A stretch of DNA of 8,965 nt, taken from contig DQVG01000090.1 in NCBI GenBank assembly GCA_015661865.1, positions 1 through 8,965 of the forward strand, in the 5' to 3' direction. The notes under the pieces are model-generated. The model ran no database searches, was not told the DNA's origin, and saw only the letters and a list, made by a program, of their open reading frames with translations. Positions 1 to 6,927 of the stretch are shown in pieces (within the stretch, counting starts at the first letter, position 1; the number at the start of each line of letters is the position of its first letter). Origin of the DNA: Desulfurobacteriaceae bacterium. Its GTDB lineage: Bacteria > Aquificota > Aquificia > Desulfurobacteriales > DQVG01. A program made the translations under genes and the position numbers.

Positions 1-704
1 AAAACAAATTTTATACTACAAAAGATGGAAAAATTTCTTATAAAGATTTATTTAAAGCTAAGGAGGGAGATATTTTAAAAACTCATTTAGGAAAAGATTA
101 TGTTGTATTTTCTCCTTCTTTAATGGATTTTATTTTATATAAACTAAAAAGGCTTACCCAAATTATTTATCCCAAAGATAGTGCATATATTGCCTTAAAG
201 TTAAATATAAAAAAAGGAGATAAAGTTTTAGAGTTTGGAACAGGCTCAGGAGCTTTAACCAGCATTTTAGCTTGGGCTGTTGGGGATACTGGAAAAGTAA
301 TTACTTTTGAAAAAGAAGAAAAGTTTTTGGAAAATGCTAAAAAAAATTTAGAGATATTATCTTTAGATAAACAAGTAGAATTTCATTTAGGAACGATATT
401 AGAGTATAACGAAGACGAGAAATTTGATGCTATTTTTATAGATGTTAAAGATCCTCTGCCTTTTATTGATAAAGCAAGCAAGCTCTTAAAAGAAGGAAAA
501 TATATAGGTTTTTTATGTCCTACAACCAATCAAGTTTGCCAAATTTTAAAAAAATTAAAAGAATTACCCTTTGCAGACTTTGAAGTCACAGAAATTTTAC
601 TTAGAAAATACAGGATAAACCCAGATAGGTTTCGTCCCGAAGATCTCATGATCGGTCATACAGCATATCTTCTTTTTGCAAGAAAGTATAAAGAAATTAA
701 ATAA
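1..704 (+). CDS. trmI: tRNA (adenine-58-N1)-methyltransferase, TrmI family (5' end outside window)
   Basis: This enzyme transfers a methyl group from S-adenosylmethionine to N1 of adenine 58 in the tRNA T-loop, a modification that stabilises tRNA at high temperature. The gene is cut by the window edge. The frame is open from base 3, and the residues before the first ATG (position 123) read as the normal TrmI N-terminal region (GDILKTHLGKDYVVFSPSL, then LKRLTQIIYPKD), so 123 is an internal Met and not the start. Counting from that Met, the SAM-binding loop VLEFGTGSGAL lies at residues 35-45, an acidic strand FDAIFIDVKDP follows near residue 100, then LCPTTNQV, and the C-terminal RFRPEDLMIGHTAYL signature is intact. 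The part visible is the Rossmann-fold catalytic domain plus most of the small N-terminal domain. prmC begins 5 bp after its stop, so the two are probably co-transcribed. Family assignment is firm; the exact target base is inferred from the family. Confidence 0.9.
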   Translation, partial: NKFYTTKDGKISYKDLFKAKEGDILKTHLGKDYVVFSPSLMDFILYKLKRLTQIIYPKDSAYIALKLNIKKGDKVLEFGTGSGALTSILAWAVGDTGKVITFEKEEKFLENAKKNLEILSLDKQVEFHLGTILEYNEDEKFDAIFIDVKDPLPFIDKASKLLKEGKYIGFLCPTTNQVCQILKKLKELPFADFEVTEILLRKYRINPDRFRPEDLMIGHTAYLLFARKYKEIK

Positions 705-709
705 ATATT

Positions 710-1561
710 ATGATTTACTTTGAGCTTAAAAAATTTCTCTCTTCAAAATTAGAAAATTTTAGTATAGAGGAAAAAAATAGGTTTATTTTATTTTTAGAAA
801 ATTTATTTGAAAAATCTTTGTATAACTTTACAAATAAAGATTTTGAAAAATTAAAAAAATATATAAAAAAGTATGGTTCTCTTATTAAAAAATATCCTAA
901 AAACTATCCTATAGAATATATACTAAAAAAAACCTACTTTTTTGGTTATAAATTTTTTATAAATGAAAACGTATTAATTCCCAGAAAAGATACGGAACAT
1001 CTTGTAGAAATTGCTTTGGGTTTAGTTTTAAAAAGAAAAAAACTTTATGGTACTCAAAAAATACATATTTTAGATTTAGCCTGCGGAAGTGGATGTATAG
1101 GAATTTCCTTAGCAAAGGAGCTTAAAAAGAAAAATATAAGCAATTTTTTTATATGTTTTAGTGATATTTCTATAAATGCTTTAAAAGTTTGTAAATTAAA
1201 TTTAAAATATCATAACCTTCAATTTCCTTTAATTTTACAAGATTCTTTAAAGGCAGTAAAAGAGTTTAAGTTTGATTTAATTCTTTCAAATCCACCTTAT
1301 GTAGAAAGAAATTCTCCTTTTTTAGAAAAATCTTGTCTTTATGAACCTAAAATAGCATTATTTGGATCTTTGGAGCTTTTAAAACTTTGGGCTAAGGAAA
1401 GTTATAAAGTTTTAAAAGAAAATGGAATATATATATTTGAGTGTGCTCCTTATCAGGTTAGAAGTTTGAAATCTTTTTTAAAAGACTTATATACTAAGGT
1501 AGAGATTTATGTTGATTATAATCAACTTCCAAGAGGCTTTATATGCTATAAAGGCTTATAA
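710..1561 (+). CDS. prmC: Peptide chain release factor N5-glutamine methyltransferase
   Basis: PrmC (HemK) methylates the glutamine of the GGQ motif in release factors RF1 and RF2 in the cytoplasm, improving termination. The 283-residue length is normal for the family. The N-terminal helical domain (about residues 1-80) is followed by the linker motif IPRKDTE (90-96; the family usually has IPRPDTE or IPRPETE, so K replaces P). The SAM-binding loop DLACGSG is at 122-128, and the catalytic SNPPYV signature has N194-P195-P196-Y197, with the usual YEPKIALFG downstream. The ATG at 710 is 5 bp after the trmI stop. No convincing Shine-Dalgarno sequence precedes it, so translation may depend on coupling to trmI. 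The downstream PP-loop gene begins about 23 bp later, consistent with one operon. The NPPY motif alone also occurs in other N-methyltransferases, but motif order and length point to PrmC. Confidence 0.93.
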   Translation: MIYFELKKFLSSKLENFSIEEKNRFILFLENLFEKSLYNFTNKDFEKLKKYIKKYGSLIKKYPKNYPIEYILKKTYFFGYKFFINENVLIPRKDTEHLVEIALGLVLKRKKLYGTQKIHILDLACGSGCIGISLAKELKKKNISNFFICFSDISINALKVCKLNLKYHNLQFPLILQDSLKAVKEFKFDLILSNPPYVERNSPFLEKSCLYEPKIALFGSLELLKLWAKESYKVLKENGIYIFECAPYQVRSLKSFLKDLYTKVEIYVDYNQLPRGFICYKGL

Positions 1562-1570
1562 TTTTTATTT

Positions 1571-1576
1571 GGGGAG
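1571..1576 (+). promoter_or_regulatory. Ribosome binding site choosing between two ATGs
   Basis: GGGGAG lies 2 nt before the ATG at 1579 and 8 nt before the ATG at 1585. The second spacing is normal and the first too short, so 1585 is the likelier start of the PP-loop gene. The resulting protein begins MKKVALMFS, putting the PP-loop a few residues from the N-terminus, as is usual for this fold. Confidence 0.6.
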
Positions 1577-1584
1577 TAATGTAT

Positions 1585-2511
1585 ATGAAAAAAGTTGCTT
1601 TAATGTTTTCAACAGGATTAGATAGTATTTTAGCTTACTTTGCTTTACAAAGAGCAGGTTTTGAAGTTATTCCAGTTCATTTTAAAACATCTTTTTTTGG
1701 AAAAGAGAACTTAGAATATTTTGAAGATTTAATAAATAAAAAGATTCTTGTATATGATATTACTCCAGAATTTTTAAAAGTTTTAAAATCTCCTAAATTT
1801 GGTTATGGAAAAAATTTAAATCCTTGTTTGGATTGTAAAATCTTAATGTTTAAAAAATTAAAAGAGTTGTTTCCTCCAAACAAATTTATTTTAGCTTCTG
1901 GGGAAGTTTTAGGTCAAAGGCCATTTTCCCAACATAAAGATGCTTTTTCAATTATAGAAAAAGAAGCTAACCTAAAAAATCTTATTTTTAGACCTTTGAG
2001 TGCCAAACTTCTTTGTAAAACAGAATATGAAAAGCAAGGTTATATAAAAAAAGAAGATTTTTTTGATATAAGAGGGCGAGGAAGAAAGAAACAAGAAGAA
2101 CTTATAAAACTTTTTAATTTAGATAAAACTAAATTACCTCAACCTGCTGGAGGATGTTTACTTACCGATCCAAATTTTTCACAAAAAGTTAAGCTATATT
2201 TAGATAATAATTTATTAAATTTGCACACATGTAAACTTTTAAAAGTGGGGAAACACTTTAAGCATAACAATTTAATTTGCATCCTTGCCAGAAACTGGGA
2301 AGAAAATCAAGCCTTGAGAAAATTAAAAAGCGAAAAAGATATTTTGATTGTACCCAATTTCAAAGGTGGATGTTTATTGGTTGTAAATGGTAAAGAATAT
2401 AATTTATCAAAAGATACTTTAAAAGATTTAGCCCTTTACATAGTTCAAAAGACTCGCCATTCTCCTAAGGATTGGAAGGAAAATTTTGATAAGTATTTTC
2501 AAATTTTATAA
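1585..2511 (+). CDS. PP-loop ATPase with NFACT-R/DUF814-like C-terminus, probable tRNA thiolation enzyme
   Basis: The 308-residue protein starts with an ATP-pyrophosphatase (PP-loop) domain of the MnmA/ThiI type. The ATP-binding loop reads STGLDS at residues 9-14, where the usual form is SGGxDS, so the second position is Thr. Next come NPCLDCK (C81, C84), SGEVLGQRPFSQ (105-116), RPLSAKLL (136-143), a GRGRKKQ segment (164-170) and PAGGCLLTDP (187-196, C191). C81 and C191 are natural candidates for the paired catalytic cysteines of 2- or 4-thiouridine synthases. The last 100 or so residues, with VGKHFKHNN and an ARNWEENQ.L segment, resemble the NFACT-R/DUF814 module thought to bind RNA. The likely role is ATP-dependent thiolation of a tRNA uridine, but this family is often annotated only by homology to MnmA or ThiI, and nothing here identifies the target. 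It follows prmC by 23 bp on the same strand. The fold is firm; the substrate is inference. Confidence 0.75.
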   Translation: MKKVALMFSTGLDSILAYFALQRAGFEVIPVHFKTSFFGKENLEYFEDLINKKILVYDITPEFLKVLKSPKFGYGKNLNPCLDCKILMFKKLKELFPPNKFILASGEVLGQRPFSQHKDAFSIIEKEANLKNLIFRPLSAKLLCKTEYEKQGYIKKEDFFDIRGRGRKKQEELIKLFNLDKTKLPQPAGGCLLTDPNFSQKVKLYLDNNLLNLHTCKLLKVGKHFKHNNLICILARNWEENQALRKLKSEKDILIVPNFKGGCLLVVNGKEYNLSKDTLKDLALYIVQKTRHSPKDWKENFDKYFQIL

Positions 2512-2566
2512 AGTTTGTTTTATTTTTTATCTGAGATTTTTCTTTTTTAAATAAGCTTAGGCTTTC

Positions 2567-2595
2567 TTTTTCCTTTAAAAGTATTCTATTATAAT
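2567..2595 (+). promoter_or_regulatory. Candidate sigma70-type promoter for leuS
   Basis: A perfect TATAAT occurs at 2590-2595 in the 122-bp gap before leuS. The position for a -35 box (about 2567-2572) holds only a T-rich stretch with little likeness to TTGACA. Transcription would start near 2602, giving a leader of about 30 nt. That is too short for a T-box antiterminator, which some bacteria use for aminoacyl-tRNA synthetase genes, and I see no specifier loop or T-box sequence. A strong Shine-Dalgarno sequence, AAAGGAGG at 2616-2623, lies 10 nt before the ATG. The call rests on the -10 box alone in A+T-rich DNA. Confidence 0.45.
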
Positions 2596-2633
2596 TGTTT
2601 TGAAAAACCTTAAAGAAAGGAGGCTATATAAAT

Positions 2634-5558
2634 ATGAACTTTAAAAAAATAGAAGAGAAATGGCAAAAAATATGGGAAGAAAATAAAGTTTATAAGGTAG
2701 AAAAAGATGAAAGTAAAGAAAAATACTATGTTTTGGAAATGTTTCCTTATCCAAGTGGAAAAATACATATGGGCCACGTTCGAAATTATACTATAGGAGA
2801 TGTAATTGCCAGATTTAAAAGAATGCAAGGCTACAATGTTCTTCATCCTATGGGATGGGATGCATTTGGACTTCCGGCTGAAAATGCAGCTATAAAGCAT
2901 AAGGTTCATCCTAAAAAATGGACTTTAGATAACATAAGCTATATGAAAAAACAATTAAAAGCTTTTGGGTTTTCCTACGATTGGGATCGGGAAATTGCTA
3001 CTTGTAATGAAGATTATTATAAATGGAATCAATACATTTTCTTAAAGTTTTTGGAAAATGGGTTAGTTTATAGAAAAAAAACTAATGTAAATTGGTGTCC
3101 CTCCTGCCAAACTGTACTTGCCAACGAGCAGGTAAGTGAAGAAGGTAGATGTTGGAGATGTGGAAGTATAGTAGAACAAAAAGAAATTCCTTCTTGGTTT
3201 TTTAAAATAACTGCTTATGCCAAAGAGCTCTTAGAAGATTTAGAAATATTGAAAAATAAGTGGCCTGAAAAAGTAAGAATTATGCAAAAAAATTGGATAG
3301 GAAAATCTAAGGGAGCTTATATAGATTTTGAAGTTGATATAGAACTAGATAAAGAGCTTAAAGAGAAAATAGAAAATTTATCTAAAGAATATGAAAATAG
3401 ATTTTTTATAAAAGATAATCGTCTTTATATTCGTGTATTTACAACAAGACCAGATACTGTATTTGGAGTAACTTATTTAGTTTTAGCTCCAGAACATCCT
3501 TTGGCTCCTTTAATAGCATCTGAAGAAAAAAAGGATAAGGTTTATGGATTCATAGAAAAAGTTAAAAAACTAGATCTTAAAAAAAGATTTCGAGGAGATT
3601 TTGAAAAAGAAGGAGTTGATATTGGAACAAATATTATTCATCCTATTACGGGAGAAAAATTTCCTATTTATTTAGCTAATTTTGCTATTTTTGATTATGG
3701 AACCGGTGCGGTAATGTCTGTACCAGCTCATGACCAAAGAGATTTTGATTTTGCCAAAAAATATGATCTTCCTATAAAAGTAGTAATTATCCCTGAAGAA
3801 GAATTTAAAAAATTAAAAGAAAACTTAAGTGAAGATGAGTTTTTAGCAATCTTGCAAAATTATCATCCAAAAAAAGACCTTGAAAAGGCTTATGAAGATA
3901 AGGGTTATTTGGTAAATTCGGCTGAATTTAGTGGGCTTTATAATGAAGAGGCAAAAAAAGAAATAACTAAATATTTAAAATCTTTGGGTAAAGGGGATTT
4001 TGCAACTCAATATAGATTAAGAGATTGGAATATATCTAGACAAAGATATTGGGGAACACCTATTCCAATTATTTATTGTGAAAATTGTAAAGTAGTTCCT
4101 GTTCCTGAAAAAGATTTACCTGTTAAATTGCCCGATGAAGTAGATTATTCCAAGCCCGGAAACCCTTTAGAAAGAAATGAAAAATTTGTAAAAACTATTT
4201 GTCCTAAGTGTGGAAAACCTGCAAGAAGAGAAACAGATACTATGGATACTTTTGTAGATTCATCTTGGTATTTTTTAAGATTTTGCTCTCCAAAAAGTAA
4301 AGATAAACCTTTTGAAAAAGATGATGTAAGTTACTTTATGGTAGTAGATAAATATATTGGAGGAGTGGAGCACGCAGTTTTACATCTTTTATATTCAAGA
4401 TTTTTTATGAAAGCCTTAAGAGATATAAAACTTTATGATATTCCTAAAGAGCATAAACAAAAATTATTTTTTGAAAAAGGTGAACCTTTCTATGTTTTAG
4501 TTACTCAAGGGATGGTAAATAAAAAGTGGATTCCAATGAAAAATATTTTTAAATTTCTTAACTTAGATGAGTCTAATTTAAATATCTCTTTAAAAGATTT
4601 TATTAATCTCTTAAAAGAAAAGAATATACTTTCCCAAGATATAAATATTTCTGAAGATATAAGTAATATAACTTTAGATAAATTTTTAAAAGATAACTTT
4701 ATTGGTTCTGAAGATAATTTTTTACTTTTTTTAAAGGCCCTTTCTTTAAAAGAGGATGAAATAGAAAACATTTTGAAAGCTTTAGAAGATACTCCTTTAG
4801 CAGAATCTGCCAAAATGAGTAAATCTAAACTTAATGTAGTAGATCCTGAAAAAATGCTTGAAAAGTATGGAGCAGATCCAGTTAGACTTTATATTCTTTT
4901 TGCTGCCCCTGTGGAAAAAGATTTTGATTGGAAAGATGAAGGTTTGGAAGGAACTTATAGATTTTTAAAAAGATACTATGATACTATGATTTCTTTTAAG
5001 GAAGATATAGAAAGCTTAATAGATACTTTCGATTTTAATTTTGAAAGGCTAGCTAAAAATTACTCTTCTGAAGAAAAAAATTTAAGAAGAAAACTTCACG
5101 AAACTGTAAAAAAGGTTTATGAATATTTAGAAAAAGATAGGTTTAATACTTGTGTGTCTTCTTTCATGGAGCTTTTAAACGAAATTCAAAAGGTAAAAAG
5201 CATTTCTCCTACTTTAAAATTGGAAATAGCATATTTATTTAATTTAATAATGTCTCCTTTTGTTCCACATATTACCGAAGAGCTTTGGAATATTTTAGGT
5301 TTTCAAAAAAAATTTGGTTTTATTGTTAATCAAAGATTTCCTAAATACAGTCAAAAAGCTTTAGAAAAAGATGAAATAGAAATCCCTATTCAAATAAATG
5401 GAAAATTAAGATCAAAACTTACTGTTCCTGCAGACATTTCTGAAAATGAATTAAAAGAGTTTATATTAAAAGATGAAAAAATTAAAAAATACATAGAAGG
5501 AAAGCAAATAAGAAAATTTATTTACATTCCAAAAAGACTTGTAAATATTGTTGTTTAA
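2634..5558 (+). CDS. leuS: Leucyl-tRNA synthetase with enlarged insert before KMSKS
   Basis: This cytoplasmic class I synthetase activates leucine with ATP and charges tRNA-Leu. The 974-residue chain is over 100 residues longer than the usual bacterial enzyme of about 860. Landmarks in order are the ATP site HMGH (45-48, in [15 protein letters not shown]), a zinc-type pair (WCPSC and CWRCG, about residues 155-180), the CP1 editing domain with TTRPDT (270-275) and VPAHDQRD with the conserved Asp at 367, a second Cys pair around 483-525 (YCENC, CPKCG), [13 protein letters not shown], and KMSKS at 727-731. The anticodon-binding helical domain and a small C-terminal domain ([11 protein letters not shown]) follow. 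Editing motifs look intact. Between GMV (about 627-629) and KMSKS lie about 98 residues, where the leucine-specific domain is usually about 50 or shorter. The start is fixed by AAAGGAGG 10 nt upstream. The gene has its own promoter candidate and terminator, so it is probably a separate unit. Confidence 0.97.
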   Translation: MNFKKIEEKWQKIWEENKVYKVEKDESKEKYYVLEMFPYPSGKIHMGHVRNYTIGDVIARFKRMQGYNVLHPMGWDAFGLPAENAAIKHKVHPKKWTLDNISYMKKQLKAFGFSYDWDREIATCNEDYYKWNQYIFLKFLENGLVYRKKTNVNWCPSCQTVLANEQVSEEGRCWRCGSIVEQKEIPSWFFKITAYAKELLEDLEILKNKWPEKVRIMQKNWIGKSKGAYIDFEVDIELDKELKEKIENLSKEYENRFFIKDNRLYIRVFTTRPDTVFGVTYLVLAPEHPLAPLIASEEKKDKVYGFIEKVKKLDLKKRFRGDFEKEGVDIGTNIIHPITGEKFPIYLANFAIFDYGTGAVMSVPAHDQRDFDFAKKYDLPIKVVIIPEEEFKKLKENLSEDEFLAILQNYHPKKDLEKAYEDKGYLVNSAEFSGLYNEEAKKEITKYLKSLGKGDFATQYRLRDWNISRQRYWGTPIPIIYCENCKVVPVPEKDLPVKLPDEVDYSKPGNPLERNEKFVKTICPKCGKPARRETDTMDTFVDSSWYFLRFCSPKSKDKPFEKDDVSYFMVVDKYIGGVEHAVLHLLYSRFFMKALRDIKLYDIPKEHKQKLFFEKGEPFYVLVTQGMVNKKWIPMKNIFKFLNLDESNLNISLKDFINLLKEKNILSQDINISEDISNITLDKFLKDNFIGSEDNFLLFLKALSLKEDEIENILKALEDTPLAESAKMSKSKLNVVDPEKMLEKYGADPVRLYILFAAPVEKDFDWKDEGLEGTYRFLKRYYDTMISFKEDIESLIDTFDFNFERLAKNYSSEEKNLRRKLHETVKKVYEYLEKDRFNTCVSSFMELLNEIQKVKSISPTLKLEIAYLFNLIMSPFVPHITEELWNILGFQKKFGFIVNQRFPKYSQKALEKDEIEIPIQINGKLRSKLTVPADISENELKEFILKDEKIKKYIEGKQIRKFIYIPKRLVNIVV

Positions 5559-5580
5559 GGGGCACTTTTTGCCCCTTTAT
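5557..5580 (+). terminator. Intrinsic terminator of leuS
   Basis: A perfect 8-bp stem, AAGGGGCA (5557-5564) with TGCCCCTT (5570-5577), closes a 5-nt loop (5565-5569). It contains a run of five G-C pairs, conspicuous in such A+T-rich DNA. It begins inside the TAA stop of leuS and runs into TTTATATT. The immediate T-run is short and broken by A; a longer T-run lies at about 5593-5602. Confidence 0.85.
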
Positions 5581-5681
5581 ATTAACTTTTGTCTTTTTTT
5601 TTAAGTACCTGATCGTAAGTTTTATTAAAAGAGAAAACTTTAAAATATCCTAAAAAATTTCCCAGTTATATTTATTTTCTT

Positions 5682-5697
5682 ATTAAAAATTTTTAAT
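5682..5697. repeat. 16-bp perfect A/T palindrome
   Basis: ATTAAAAATTTTTAAT is its own reverse complement. ATTAAAAA occurs again directly after, at 5696-5703. It is pure A/T, so chance is possible in this composition. It could be an A-tract bend or a site for a dimeric regulator. It lies about 170-190 bp before the importer start codon. Confidence 0.4.
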
Positions 5698-5707
5698 TAA
5701 AAATCTT

Positions 5708-5738
5708 ATTCTAAATTCTATATTATTCCTAATTCCTA
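5708..5738. repeat. Four ATTCYWW heptads
   Basis: The heptads are ATTCTAA (5708-5714), ATTCTAT (5715-5721), ATTCCTA (5725-5731) and ATTCCTA (5732-5738). They form two head-to-tail pairs separated by 3 nt. They sit upstream of the importer promoter, about 100-135 bp before the predicted transcription start. They may be binding sites for a regulator or the remains of a small tandem duplication; the sequence does not decide. Confidence 0.45.
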
Positions 5739-5806
5739 GTATCACCCATCTTTTAATAACTTACTTATTTTCAATGTTTTTATAATTTTCAACTAAGCTT
5801 TTTCTT

Positions 5807-5836
5807 ATAACATTTAAAATTGAGTTATAATATAAT
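5807..5836 (+). promoter_or_regulatory. Candidate sigma70-type promoter of the importer operon
   Basis: A perfect TATAAT at 5831-5836 is preceded, after an 18-nt spacer, by ATAACA (5807-5812; four of six matches to TTGACA). A second, overlapping TATAAT lies at 5826-5831. Transcription would start near 5843. The match to a Fur box around 5822-5840 is poor, so iron control by Fur is not supported by the sequence. Confidence 0.5.
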
Positions 5837-5841
5837 CATAC

Positions 5842-5856
5842 ACTGGTATTACTAGT
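5842..5856 (+). promoter_or_regulatory. Inverted repeat at the predicted transcription start
   Basis: ACTGGT (5842-5847) and ACTAGT (5851-5856) form a 6-bp stem with one G-U pair around the 3-nt loop ATT. The repeat coincides with the predicted start of transcription and ends right where the Shine-Dalgarno sequence AGGGG (5857-5861) begins. It could be an operator, a 5'-end stabilising hairpin or an element that limits ribosome access. The short stem makes chance possible. Confidence 0.35.
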
Positions 5857-5868
5857 AGGGGATTAAGT

Positions 5869-6927
5869 ATGAAGATAGCCGAATATATTCTTATATATCT
5901 CTTATTATTTCAAACTGCATATTCTAAAGTTGTTATAAAAGACATATATAATAGAACTGTAGTTTTAAAAAACTATCCTCAAAGAGTAATAGCTTTAGGT
6001 CCAGGTAGTTTAAGAATAGTTGCTTATTTAAATGCAACAAATAAGATAATTGGAATAGAGAAATTTGAAAAAAAATTTGTATGGGGAAGGCCTTATATTC
6101 TTGCTCATAAGGAGTTACTAAAGCTTCCAATTGTAGCAAAGGGAGGACCTAAAGATATTTTAAATATAGAAAAAATTAAAATTTTTAAGCCAGATCTACT
6201 TATTATTTCCTTTAGACCAAAATATTATGTTGAAAACTTACAAAGAAAGTTAAAAATTCCTGTTATAGCAATAAATTATGGTAAAGATTTTACAAACTTT
6301 TTAACTGATCAAAATCTTTATAAATCTATAAGGATTGTAGGCAAAGCTTTAAATAAAGAGAATCGAGCAGAAGAAGTTATTAGTTTTATAAAAAATAAAG
6401 CTAAATTTCTTTATGAAAAAACTAAAAAAGAAAAAAAGGAAAATGTTTATGTAGGATGTATCGCTTTTAAAGGTCTGCATTCTATAGAAAGTTCTTATTC
6501 AAAATGGCCGCCTTTTACAATAAATCATATTATTTCTATTGTAGATAATATAAAACCTAAAGGTGGTCACTTACTTGTTAATAAGGAATATATTCTATTA
6601 AAAAATCCAAAATTCATCTTTATAGATAAAAGTGGAAAAAAACTTTTAAAAAGAGATCTTTATTATCATAAAAATTTTTACAAAAATTTAATAGCTTTTA
6701 AGAATCATAAAGTATATGAAATTTTTCCCTATAACTTATATAACACAAACATTGGAACAGCTCTTTTAGATGCCTACTTTATTGCAAAAATTATTTATCC
6801 TGATAAATTTAAGGATTTAGATATAGAAAAAACAGCAAAAGAAATTTATACTTTTTTGCTTGGTAAAGATGTCTACCCTCAAATGAAAAAGTACCTTGGG
6901 GGTTTTAAACAATTTGAAATTAAATAA
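5869..6927 (+). CDS. Periplasmic substrate-binding protein of a type II ABC importer (FecB/BtuF class)
   Basis: The 352-residue protein would capture a ligand in the periplasm and deliver it to the permease encoded next. A signal peptide is visible: K2, a hydrophobic stretch from I7 to F14, and a likely signal peptidase I site after A17-Y18-S19. There is no lipobox cysteine, so it should be soluble, implying a diderm cell. The mature part starts VVIKDIYNRTVVLKNYPQRVIALGP, typical of the periplasmic-binding-protein (COG0614) fold. Further marks are GRPYI at 73-77, GGPKDILNIEKI, FKPDLLII and the C-lobe segment GLHSIESSY..WPPF. Relatives are usually labelled iron-complex binding proteins, but the ligand (ferric chelate, haem, cobalamin or an oxyanion) cannot be told from sequence. 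The start is supported by AGGGG 7 nt upstream. The permease gene overlaps its 3' end. Confidence 0.85.
   Translation: MKIAEYILIYLLLFQTAYSKVVIKDIYNRTVVLKNYPQRVIALGPGSLRIVAYLNATNKIIGIEKFEKKFVWGRPYILAHKELLKLPIVAKGGPKDILNIEKIKIFKPDLLIISFRPKYYVENLQRKLKIPVIAINYGKDFTNFLTDQNLYKSIRIVGKALNKENRAEEVISFIKNKAKFLYEKTKKEKKENVYVGCIAFKGLHSIESSYSKWPPFTINHIISIVDNIKPKGGHLLVNKEYILLKNPKFIFIDKSGKKLLKRDLYYHKNFYKNLIAFKNHKVYEIFPYNLYNTNIGTALLDAYFIAKIIYPDKFKDLDIEKTAKEIYTFLLGKDVYPQMKKYLGGFKQFEIK

Larger units (their letters stand above)
5578..5868. other. Long A+T-rich intergenic region before the importer operon
   Basis: This stretch of about 290 bp has no open frame with coding character on either strand. It holds a T-run downstream of the leuS terminator (5593-5602), a weak 7-bp inverted repeat (AAGTTTT at 5617-5623 with AAAACTT at 5634-5640), a 16-bp A/T palindrome, four short heptads, a promoter and an inverted repeat at the predicted transcription start. 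I found no cobalamin-riboswitch core motif and no tRNA. It is the longest non-coding stretch in an otherwise compact window, so it may hold the control region of the importer. Confidence 0.6.

Noticed and set aside
123..704. ATG at 123 as the true start of the methyltransferase
   Set aside because: The frame is open upstream to the window edge and those residues match the conserved N-terminal TrmI region, so the gene is cut by the window rather than short.
2553..2571. Possible terminator after the PP-loop gene
   Set aside because: AAGC-TTAG-GCTT followed by a T-rich stretch gives only a 4-bp stem; too weak to call.
2512..2633. T-box leader for leuS
   Set aside because: The gap is only 122 bp with no specifier loop, T-box sequence or terminator-antiterminator pair.
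2610..2909. Minus-strand open frame of 99 codons over the leuS start
   Set aside because: It lies opposite the highly conserved HMGH region of leuS and has low-complexity Phe/Ile/Tyr-rich sequence; a shadow of A+T-rich coding DNA.
4505..4813. Minus-strand open frame of 102 codons opposite the LeuRS insert
   Set aside because: Its sequence is Ser/Phe/Lys-rich, the expected complement of a Lys/Leu/Asp-rich plus-strand segment. The plus frame is continuous and carries conserved LeuRS on both sides.
5822..5840. Fur box overlapping the importer promoter
   Set aside because: TATAATCAT-like bases match part of the consensus, but the left half is out of register and inverted symmetry is poor; it is explained by two overlapping TATAAT hexamers.
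5578..5868. Cobalamin riboswitch or other known riboswitch upstream of the importer
   Set aside because: No B12-box-like core, few G/C-bearing helices, and the predicted transcription start leaves a leader of only about 26 nt.
5933..6139. Minus-strand open frame of 68 codons inside the binding-protein gene
   Set aside because: It is opposite conserved residues of the binding protein and has no recognisable domain or Shine-Dalgarno sequence.
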